Assembly: GCA_934167225.1 (NCBI GenBank)
Contig: CAKPLD010000049.1
Location: 1 to 9,360, forward strand
DNA length: 9,360 nucleotides
Direction: 5' to 3'
Source: an uncultured Clostridia bacterium
GTDB taxonomy: Bacteria; Bacillota; Clostridia; TANB77; CAG-508
Shown here piece after piece: positions 1-5,388 of the stretch. Both the position numbers and the translations under genes were made by a program. The number at the start of each line of letters is the position of its first letter. The stretch's first letter is position 1. The notes under the pieces are model-generated. The model made no database searches, was not told where the DNA came from, and saw only the letters and a program-made list of their open reading frames with translations.

Positions 1-207
1 GATGGACAATTTGTTTTAGCTGGAAACATTCTTGTAAGACAAAGAGGAACTAAAATATATCCAGGAACAAACGTAGGTATAGGTAGTGACGATACACTAT
101 TTGCACTAGTTGATGGAACAGTCAAATTTGAAAGAAAAGGTAAAGACAAGAAAAAAGTAAGTGTTTACCCAGTAGTTGAAGAAAAGGTAGAAGCTGTCAA
201 AGCTTAA
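1..207 (+). CDS. rpmA: 50S ribosomal protein L27, C-terminal part (5' end outside window)
   Basis: This open frame runs from the window edge to a TAA at 205-207, giving 68 codons. It carries the L27 core: the visible protein begins DGQFVLAGNILVRQRGT, continues with KIYPGTNVGIGSDDTLFALV and DGTVKFERKGKDKKKVSVYP, and ends in an acidic and basic tail. L27 is a large-subunit protein near the peptidyl-transferase centre that helps position tRNA in the A and P sites. The family is about 85-100 residues long, so roughly the first 20-30 residues are missing, including any N-terminal extension of the type cleaved by Prp in Bacillota. The gene is followed directly by an intrinsic terminator, so it closes its own operon (usually rplU-prp-rpmA). 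The reading frame is intact and has no CGG codon. Confidence 0.96.
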   Translation, partial: DGQFVLAGNILVRQRGTKIYPGTNVGIGSDDTLFALVDGTVKFERKGKDKKKVSVYPVVEEKVEAVKA

Positions 208-208
208 C

Positions 209-240
209 AAAAATGGCAATCTGTTGAGGTTGCCATTTTT
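209..240 (+). terminator. Intrinsic terminator after rpmA
   Basis: An 11-bp perfect stem is formed by AAAAATGGCAA (209-219) and TTGCCATTTTT (230-240) around a 10-base loop. The right arm ends in a run of five T, which supplies the U-tract. It begins two bases after the rpmA stop. The A-rich left arm means it could also work in the opposite direction. Confidence 0.85.
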
Positions 241-262
241 GTTATATAAGTTTCAAAAATTA

Positions 263-298
263 GGATAAAAAAGCAGGTAACCATTGCTATTTTTATCC
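263..298. repeat. Imperfect inverted repeat overlapping the tsaD promoter
   Basis: GGATAAAAAAGCA (263-275) pairs with TGCTATTTTTATCC (285-298) with one bulged A. The loop itself contains the short palindrome GGTAACC. The right arm covers most of the proposed -35 box of the tsaD promoter, so this could be an operator-like site or simply a second weak terminator. Function is unknown. Confidence 0.5.
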
Positions 299-312
299 AT
301 ATTTAGTAAAAT
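284..312 (+). promoter_or_regulatory. Sigma-A-type promoter for tsaD
   Basis: The boxes are TTGCTA (284-289) and TAAAAT (307-312), separated by exactly 17 bases. They match the consensus at 4/6 and 5/6 positions. The promoter lies between the rpmA terminator and the tsaD ribosome binding site (GCGAGG, 325-330), so tsaD probably starts a new transcription unit here. Confidence 0.6.
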
Positions 313-339
313 ATAACAAAAAAAGCGAGGAAATAAAAA

Positions 340-1329
340 ATGAAAGACATACTAACATTAGGAATAGAATCGAGCTGTGATGAAACATCAGTTGCCGTAG
401 TAAAAAATGGAAGAGAAATACTATCAAACATAATAGACACACAAATACCAATACACGAAAAATACGGAGGAGTAGTGCCAGAAATAGCTTCAAGAAATCA
501 CATTGAAGCAATATCAAGAGTAACAAAGCTAGCTCTTAAAGAAGCAAATGTTGAATTTAAAGACATAGATGCCATAACACCAACATATGGACCAGGTTTG
601 GTAGGAGCATTACTAGTCGGAGTATCATATGCAAAAGCCCTATCATACGCTATAAACAAGCCACTAGTAGGAGTAAATCATATACAAGGACATATTGCGG
701 CAAACTACTTAACATATCCAGAATTAGAACCACCATTTTTATGTTTACTAGTATCTGGAGGGAACACACAAATAGTGTATGTAAAAAACTATACAGAATT
801 TGAAGTCCTTGGAAAAACGAGAGACGATGCAATAGGAGAAGCATTTGACAAAGTAGCCAGAGTAGTAGGTTTAAACTATCCAGGAGGTCCAAAAGTGGAC
901 AAACTTGCAAAAGAAGGAGAACCAAATATAAAGCTTCCAAAAACTCATTTCGAAAACTCTTTAGACTTTAGCTTTAGCGGAATAAAAACAGCGGTGATAA
1001 ATATAAATCATAATACAAAAGATATAAATAAGGCAGATTTATGTGCAAGTTTTGAAAAAACAGTTACAGAAGTATTAATAGAAAATATAGAAAAAGCAAT
1101 AAAACAAACTGGAATGAAAAGCTTGGCAATAGCAGGAGGAGTATCTGCAAATTCATATATAAGAAGTCAAATTTTAAAACTACAAAGTAAAGATCTAAAA
1201 ATATATATGCCAGATTTAAAATTATGTACAGACAATGCCGCAATGATTGCATCTGCAGGCTATTATAATTTTATTAATGGCAAAAGGGATGAATTAGACC
1301 TAAATGCAGTGCCTAATTTAAAATTGTAG
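340..1329 (+). CDS. tsaD: tRNA N6-threonylcarbamoyladenosine (t6A) synthase subunit TsaD (Kae1/Gcp family)
   Basis: The 329-residue product is full length for TsaD. The enzyme transfers the threonylcarbamoyl group from the AMP intermediate made by TsaC/TsaB-type enzymes onto A37 of ANN-decoding tRNAs, working with TsaB and TsaE in the cytoplasm. Visible family marks are the N-terminal ASKHA strand LGIESSCDET (residues 7-16), the metal-binding pair in HIQGH (H114, H118), SGGNTQ (139-144), DDAIGEAFDKVAR (162-174), FSFSGIKTAV (210-219), AGGVSAN (265-271) and the late metal ligand D298 in CTDNAAM. The ATG at 340 follows GCGAGG at 325-330. Arginine is encoded only by AGA or AGG. CGG triplets at 465-467 and 978-980 lie across codon boundaries (TAC GGA and AGC GGA) and do not disturb the frame. 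It is the first gene of a unit with the phosphoesterase and recG. Confidence 0.97.
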   Translation: MKDILTLGIESSCDETSVAVVKNGREILSNIIDTQIPIHEKYGGVVPEIASRNHIEAISRVTKLALKEANVEFKDIDAITPTYGPGLVGALLVGVSYAKALSYAINKPLVGVNHIQGHIAANYLTYPELEPPFLCLLVSGGNTQIVYVKNYTEFEVLGKTRDDAIGEAFDKVARVVGLNYPGGPKVDKLAKEGEPNIKLPKTHFENSLDFSFSGIKTAVININHNTKDINKADLCASFEKTVTEVLIENIEKAIKQTGMKSLAIAGGVSANSYIRSQILKLQSKDLKIYMPDLKLCTDNAAMIASAGYYNFINGKRDELDLNAVPNLKL

Positions 1330-1335
1330 CAATAA

Positions 1336-1400
1336 CTCCCCATTTGGGGACGGTTCTCTATTGGGGAATCCCCAATAGAGAACCGTCCCCAAATGGGGAG
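1336..1400. repeat. 65-bp perfect palindrome, copy 1 (REP-like)
   Basis: Two 32-base arms (1336-1367 and 1369-1400) are perfect reverse complements around a single central A (1368). The arms begin CTCCCC and end GGGGAG, and contain the GGGGACGGTTCTC core. Sub-hairpins are possible inside each arm (CCCCA-TT-TGGGG at 1338-1349) and at the centre (TTGGGGA-A-TCCCCAA), so the element could form a long stem or a branched cruciform. It fills the gap between tsaD and the phosphoesterase and stops 10 bases before AAGGAGGG (1411-1418). No T-tract follows, so it is not a classical terminator. The GGGGACGGTTCT core recalls, from memory, the REP-like elements associated with RAYT transposases; no transposase is present here. 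Confidence 0.95.
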
Positions 1401-1425
1401 CAACCAACAGAAGGAGGGATGAAAT

Positions 1426-2115
1426 ATGTCAATATATACAATAGGAGACTTACATCTATCATTTTCAAATCCAAAGCCAATGGACATATTTGGAGAAAAT
1501 TGGAAAAAACATGAAGAAAAAATAAAAAAGGACTGGATAGCTAAAGTAAAACCAGAAGATACTGTGATTCATCCAGGAGATTTTTCATGGGCTATGTATT
1601 TAAAAGATACTGTAAAAGATTTTGAATATCTAAACAGTTTACCAGGAAAAAAAATAATGCTTAAAGGAAATCATGAATATTGGTGGACAACTGTTACAAA
1701 TATGAAAAAATTCCTAAATGAACATAATTTTCATAATATAGAGTTTTTACAAAATAATAGCCTCGAAGTAGAGAATAAAATGATTTGTGGCACAAGAGGT
1801 TGGAGTTTAATAAATGAAAGAACCGAACAAGAGAAAAAGCTAATAGATAGAGAAGCTTTAAGATTGGAACTTTCTATAAAAAGTGCAATAGATAAAAATA
1901 AAGAAATTATTGTTTTTATGCATTACCCACCTATTGTGAAACAAAATATAGATAATGAATTTATGAGAGTGCTAAGAAAATATAATATAAAAAAATGCTT
2001 TTATGCACATCTACATGGCAAATCAATAGAAGAGGCAATCGAAGGAAATATTTATGGAATCGATTTTAAATTAGTAAGCGCAGATGCATTGGATTTTAAA
2101 CTATTGAAAATTTAA
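1426..2115 (+). CDS. Calcineurin-like metallophosphoesterase (predicted phosphohydrolase)
   Basis: The 229-residue cytoplasmic protein has the complete metallophosphoesterase motif set: GDLHL (D8, H10), GDFSW (D52), GNHEYWW (N82, H83), MHYPP (H166) and AHLHG (H195, H197). These residues build the two-metal active site of the family. The extended HEYWW motif and the length resemble the COG1768-type predicted phosphohydrolases, whose substrate is not known to me; this assignment is from memory. The start is clear: AAGGAGGG at 1411-1418 lies 7 bases before the ATG. The gene is flanked on both sides by copies of the 65-bp palindrome, and the second copy begins at the base after the TAA stop. No CGG triplet was seen in the gene. 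Confidence 0.9.
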   Translation: MSIYTIGDLHLSFSNPKPMDIFGENWKKHEEKIKKDWIAKVKPEDTVIHPGDFSWAMYLKDTVKDFEYLNSLPGKKIMLKGNHEYWWTTVTNMKKFLNEHNFHNIEFLQNNSLEVENKMICGTRGWSLINERTEQEKKLIDREALRLELSIKSAIDKNKEIIVFMHYPPIVKQNIDNEFMRVLRKYNIKKCFYAHLHGKSIEEAIEGNIYGIDFKLVSADALDFKLLKI

Positions 2116-2180
2116 CTCCCCATTTGGGGACGGTTCTCTGTTGGGGATTCCCCAATAGAGAACCGTCCCCAAATGGGGAG
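2116..2180. repeat. 65-bp palindrome, copy 2 (REP-like)
   Basis: This has the same length and sequence as the copy at 1336-1400 except for two bases: A to G at 2140 and the central base A to T at 2148. The arm mismatch (G2140 opposite T2156) would be a G-U pair in RNA, so the 32-bp stem still closes. The element begins directly after the phosphoesterase stop codon and ends two bases before AAGGAG of recG, filling the gap exactly. Both copies follow a TAA trinucleotide. I see no target-site duplication. Confidence 0.95.
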
Positions 2181-2182
2181 AG

Positions 2183-2188
2183 AAGGAG
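2183..2188 (+). promoter_or_regulatory. Ribosome binding site that fixes the recG start
   Basis: AAGGAG at 2183-2188 is followed by five bases and the ATG at 2194. The upstream in-frame ATG at 2173 lies inside the right arm of the palindrome and precedes this site, so it is unlikely to be used. Confidence 0.85.
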
Positions 2189-2193
2189 AAAAA

Positions 2194-4242
2194 ATGATAG
2201 ATTTACAAAAATCAGTACAATATATAAAAAATGTTGGACCATCAAGAGTAAAACTACTGAATAAATTAAATATACAAACACTTCAAGACTTAATAACGTA
2301 TTTTCCAAGAAATTATGAGGATAGAGGAATTGCAAAAAAATTGTCAGATTGTAAAGATGGGGAAGAGGCATTAATTAAGGGGACTGCAATAACTAAGGTT
2401 TCTGAAACGTTTGCAGGTAGATTAAAAATATACAGATTAGTTATAAGAGATGGAGAAAATCCATGTACGATTGTATGGTATAATCAAAGTTATGTAAAGA
2501 ATATTTTTAAGATAGGAAACACCTATAATTTTTATGGAAAAGTTGATATAAAACTGGGTAGATATGAAATGAAATCTCCTATTTTTGATGAATCAGGAGT
2601 AAATAAAAATACTGGAAAAATAATTCCAATATATCCATTAACTTATGGAATAAGTCAAAATACAATAAGAAAGATTATTGAAAATGGTGTTGATGAGGTT
2701 TATGGCAACTTAGAGGAGACCATACCTGATTATATTTTAGAAAAATATAAGTTGATGGGGTTAAATGATGCAATAAAAAAGATACATTTCCCAGAAAGTA
2801 AAACTGAGTTTACAAGAGCTAGATATAGGCTGGTTTTTGAAGAGCTCTTAAGTTTTCAATTGGCACTTTTACATATAAAACAAAGTTATAAAACAGAGGA
2901 AAAAGGATTTATTTTTGACCCAAATATCAAAATGGTTGATGTAATAAATACTTTGCCTTTTACTCTTACAAATGCACAATTAAGAGTACTTAAAGAAATA
3001 AATCATGATATGGAAAGTGATAAGCCAATGAATAGGTTACTTCAAGGTGATGTGGGTTCTGGTAAAACAATTGTAAGTATTATTGCGGCATATAAAGCTG
3101 TAAAATCAGGCTATCAGACGGCAATATTAGCTCCGACTGCAATTTTGGCATCACAGCACATGGAAAATTTTCAGAGAACTTTAAATAAATTTGGAATAAA
3201 TTGTGAACTTTTGGTTTCTAGCATTACCAAGAAAAATAAGCGAATTATAAAAGAAAAATTGGCAAATGGAGAGATTGATATTTTAATAGGAACACATGCA
3301 ATGCTTGAAGAAGATGTTAGTTTTAAAAATTTAGGACTTGTTGTAACAGATGAGCAACACCGTTTTGGCGTAAAACAAAGGGCAAAAATTGTAGCAAAAG
3401 GAAACAATCCAGATGTTATTGTAATGTCTGCTACACCAATTCCTAGAACTCTGGCTTTAATTTTGTATGGAGATTTGGATATTTCTATAATAAATGAATT
3501 GCCACCAAATAGGAAAAAGATTGATACTTTTGCTGTTGGAAAGAGCTTTGAAGAAAGAGTAAATCATTTTATAGAAAAACAGCTAGATGAGGGAAGACAA
3601 TGTTATATAGTTTGTCCATTGGTTGAAGAAAATGAAGAAATGGACTTACAATCTGTAACAGAAATGGCATCTAAATTACAAAATGAGACATTTACTAAAT
3701 ACAGGGTAGAGTTTTTACATGGCAAAATGAAACCTAAGGAAAAAGACGATATTATGCTTCGATTTAAAAATGGAGATATTGATATTTTAATTTCAACAAC
3801 AGTTATAGAAGTTGGTGTTGATGTTCCAAATGCGAATATTATGGTAATAGAAAACAGCGAAAGGTTTGGTCTTGCACAGCTTCATCAGCTTAGAGGTAGA
3901 GTCGGCCGTGGCGAATATAAATCTTATTGTATTTTGAAGTTTGAAGGTAAGGGAAAAGTTGTTCAAGAAAGAATGAAAATTATGTGCCAGACAAATGATG
4001 GATTTGTTATATCTGAAAAAGATTTGGAACTTCGCGGTTCAGGAGATTTTTTCGGGACTGCCCAGCATGGAATTCCGGAGATGAAAATTGCTAATCTTTT
4101 TGAGGATATTGATATTTTGAAAACCGTTCAGAATTTAAGTTCGAAGATTATGGAAAAAGATGAGAATTTGGAGCTTAAAGAGAATGAAAAACTTAGAAAG
4201 TTGATTGATGGTAAAGTTGGAAGTGGTCGTGTCGAAATTTGA
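2194..4242 (+). CDS. recG: ATP-dependent DNA helicase RecG
   Basis: The 682-residue protein remodels stalled replication forks and branched recombination intermediates. The N-terminal wedge/OB region occupies roughly residues 45-145, with the marker SLDIxxL-type helix-hairpin region before it (VGPSRVKLLNKL near 14-25). The SF2 helicase motifs follow: Walker A GDVGSGKT (285-292), Ia APTAILASQH (about 313-322), II DEQH (386-389), III SATP (412-415) and VI QLRGRVGRG (565-573). The C-terminal TRG-type region includes DLELRGSGDFFGTAQHG. The start at 2194 is chosen over 2173 because of the AAGGAG at 2183-2188, and it gives the length I expect for the family in Bacillota. CGT, CGA and CGC are used for some arginines but no in-frame CGG was found; CGG triplets at 4035-4037, 4053-4055 and 4076-4078 are out of phase and harmless. 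The stop codon TGA is part of the next gene's -35 box. Confidence 0.97.
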   Translation: MIDLQKSVQYIKNVGPSRVKLLNKLNIQTLQDLITYFPRNYEDRGIAKKLSDCKDGEEALIKGTAITKVSETFAGRLKIYRLVIRDGENPCTIVWYNQSYVKNIFKIGNTYNFYGKVDIKLGRYEMKSPIFDESGVNKNTGKIIPIYPLTYGISQNTIRKIIENGVDEVYGNLEETIPDYILEKYKLMGLNDAIKKIHFPESKTEFTRARYRLVFEELLSFQLALLHIKQSYKTEEKGFIFDPNIKMVDVINTLPFTLTNAQLRVLKEINHDMESDKPMNRLLQGDVGSGKTIVSIIAAYKAVKSGYQTAILAPTAILASQHMENFQRTLNKFGINCELLVSSITKKNKRIIKEKLANGEIDILIGTHAMLEEDVSFKNLGLVVTDEQHRFGVKQRAKIVAKGNNPDVIVMSATPIPRTLALILYGDLDISIINELPPNRKKIDTFAVGKSFEERVNHFIEKQLDEGRQCYIVCPLVEENEEMDLQSVTEMASKLQNETFTKYRVEFLHGKMKPKEKDDIMLRFKNGDIDILISTTVIEVGVDVPNANIMVIENSERFGLAQLHQLRGRVGRGEYKSYCILKFEGKGKVVQERMKIMCQTNDGFVISEKDLELRGSGDFFGTAQHGIPEMKIANLFEDIDILKTVQNLSSKIMEKDENLELKENEKLRKLIDGKVGSGRVEI

Positions 4243-4267
4243 CATAATGTGGAAAAGACGGTATAAT
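4239..4267 (+). promoter_or_regulatory. Full-consensus sigma-A promoter for the lipoprotein gene
   Basis: TTGACA (4239-4244) and TATAAT (4262-4267) are separated by exactly 17 bases, a perfect consensus arrangement. The -35 box overlaps the last codon and TGA stop of recG (4240-4242). Transcription would start near 4274 and leave a leader of about 80 bases. Confidence 0.85.
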
Positions 4268-4305
4268 AAAAAAAGTTAGGCTCATTATTATAGAGCAAAG
4301 CAAAA

Positions 4306-4328
4306 GGGAACAGGAATATTTAGTTCCC
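4306..4328 (+). other. Small hairpin in the lipoprotein mRNA leader
   Basis: GGGAAC (4306-4311) pairs with GTTCCC (4323-4328) around an 11-base loop. A further 5-bp pairing, TGTAC (4334-4338) with GTACA (4348-4352), would place most of the AGGAGG ribosome binding site in its loop or stem. No known riboswitch class is recognised, and these structures are weak. Confidence 0.3.
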
Positions 4329-4355
4329 GACGGTGTACTATTAGGAGGTACATAT

Positions 4356-4961
4356 ATGAAAAAGAAGCTTGGAAAGAAAGTATTGGCTATAGTACTGTTT
4401 GTTATGACCGTTGTTGTTATAATAACAATGACAGGCTGTACAAACCAAAAGGCTGAGCTTGAACAAGCTCAGAAAAACGAACAAATAGCAACTGAAAAGC
4501 TGAAAGTTGCTAGCCAGCGTATAGAAGAGCTGGAAGAAAGCAAAGAGAATTTAACCAACGAACTGGACGCTCTGAAAAAGGAAAGGAGAAAGCTAGAGAG
4601 GGAGGTAACTTCGTTAAATCAGCAGGTGCAACAAAACAATGCATCAAACACTGAAAACGAAGGAGATGGAGAAGAAATTTCTGCATCTAGTAACAAGGAC
4701 TTACTGAAGGTAATCTTTTATGACAATTTGGAGGGCCTTCATTGGTACATTTCGAATGAAGTGCCGGCATACTACGATGTTGAGTGCACTCAAGAAATCC
4801 CGGAGAATAGTCCGGACCGTGAGTTAGGATCACGGCAGACATACCAGATTGAACCAGAAAATGGGGATCCGGTATGGGTTATGTTAAACAAGGAAGGAAT
4901 ACTGGTATTTGCGAATCCGGGAAATAACAGTATTCCGAACGTGCATAGTAGCACAAATTGA
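4356..4961 (+). CDS. Putative lipoprotein with coiled-coil stalk and C-terminal globular domain
   Basis: The 201-residue product has a lipoprotein signal: basic MKKKLGKK, a hydrophobic core to about residue 24, and lipobox MTGC with C28 as the lipidated cysteine. It is therefore expected on the outer face of the membrane. Residues about 32-95 are a heptad-rich coiled coil, 96-112 a polar linker, and about 113-190 a small domain with alternating strand-like segments such as VWVMLNKEGILVFANP, perhaps SH3-like. I do not recognise the family and assign no function. The start is set by AGGAGGT at 4343-4349. The gene has its own consensus promoter and hairpin terminator. Its base and codon use are less AT-rich than the neighbours (CCG, CTG, CGT, GTG). 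R160 is encoded by CGG (4833-4835), the only in-frame CGG in the window after which the frame does not shift. This suggests recent acquisition. Confidence 0.85.
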   Translation: MKKKLGKKVLAIVLFVMTVVVIITMTGCTNQKAELEQAQKNEQIATEKLKVASQRIEELEESKENLTNELDALKKERRKLEREVTSLNQQVQQNNASNTENEGDGEEISASSNKDLLKVIFYDNLEGLHWYISNEVPAYYDVECTQEIPENSPDRELGSRQTYQIEPENGDPVWVMLNKEGILVFANPGNNSIPNVHSSTN

Positions 4962-4973
4962 ACAGAGAACATA

Positions 4974-5003
4974 AACACCAGCAAGCAAATGCTTGCTGGT
5001 GTT
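4974..5003 (+). terminator. Hairpin terminator after the lipoprotein gene
   Basis: A 13-bp perfect stem is formed by AACACCAGCAAGC (4974-4986) and GCTTGCTGGTGTT (4991-5003) around the loop AAAT. It begins 12 bases after the TGA/stop region of the lipoprotein gene. The following bases (CTCCGTCTC) are T-poor, so it is either a weak intrinsic terminator or an RNA-stabilising 3' hairpin. Confidence 0.65.
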
Positions 5004-5050
5004 CTCCGTCTCAATCCAAAATATTCCTCCAAAAAATCTAAAAAAACGAC

Positions 5051-5079
5051 TTTACAACGAACAAATAAAGTAGTATATT
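5051..5079 (+). promoter_or_regulatory. Sigma-A-type promoter for the small membrane protein
   Basis: TTTACA (5051-5056) and TATATT (5074-5079) each match consensus at 5/6 and are separated by 17 bases. The start codon of the next gene is about 50 bases downstream of the expected transcription start. Confidence 0.6.
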
Positions 5080-5135
5080 ATAAAAAAATACTCAAAAAAA
5101 TAATGCCCCCAAAAAAGAAAAAGGAGGAAAAAAAT

Positions 5136-5322
5136 ATGATAATAATAAAAATAATTTCATTAATCTTAATATTAATAGGAGTAACATTCACATATGATGC
5201 AAGAATACTAAGCATAAACTGGTTTAGTTTTGGAGACCAAAATGAAGCAACAACGCGGACTAAAAATTTTAGGATATATAATTGCAATAATAGGAGCAAT
5301 GATGTTTTGTAAATTAAAATAA
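5136..5322 (+). CDS. Small two-helix membrane protein, reading frame continues only by a +1 shift at CGG
   Basis: The ATG at 5136 follows AAGGAGG (5121-5127). Frame 0 encodes 40 residues: a first hydrophobic helix (about residues 2-18), then YDARIL and FGDQNEATT. It then meets CGG at 5256-5258. If frame 0 continues it gives a polar, unconvincing tail (RTKNFRIYNCNNRSNDVL) to a stop at 5310-5312. If the C at 5256 is skipped, the frame reads GLKILGYIIAIIGAMMFCKL, a second hydrophobic helix, and ends at TAA 5320-5322, for 61 residues. From memory, small clostridial membrane proteins with a conserved ATTGLKI-type continuation exist, which supports the shifted version. The function is unknown. Alternatives are a frameshifted pseudogene or a base-call error. 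Confidence 0.7.
5253..5259 (+). other. +1 frameshift site: ACG CGG A read as ACG-(C)-GGA
   Basis: ACG (Thr40) at 5253-5255 is followed by CGG. Skipping C5256 lets GGA (5257-5259) be read as glycine and opens the second transmembrane helix. The P-site tRNA could not easily re-pair on CGC, so out-of-frame A-site entry or four-base reading fits better than classic P-site slippage. Confidence 0.65.
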
Positions 5323-5329
5323 AAAACTA

Positions 5330-5358
5330 TTGATAAAAAAATACAATTTGTATATAAT
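5330..5358 (+). promoter_or_regulatory. Sigma-A-type promoter for the LonB-like protease operon
   Basis: TTGATA (5330-5335) and TATAAT (5353-5358) have a 17-base spacer. The promoter starts 8 bases after the end of the small membrane protein gene. TGGAGGT at 5377-5383 serves the ATG at 5389. Confidence 0.8.
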
Positions 5359-5388
5359 ACAAAATATAAAAAACAATGGAGGTAACCA

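Noticed and set aside
2173..2196. A longer RecG starting at the ATG at 2173
   Set aside because: That ATG lies in the right arm of the palindrome and precedes the AAGGAG at 2183-2188, which has correct spacing to the ATG at 2194.
4989..5135. An N-terminal extension of the small membrane protein starting at 4989
   Set aside because: It would begin inside the terminator hairpin, has no binding site, and covers the promoter at 5051-5079; the start at 5136 has AAGGAGG.
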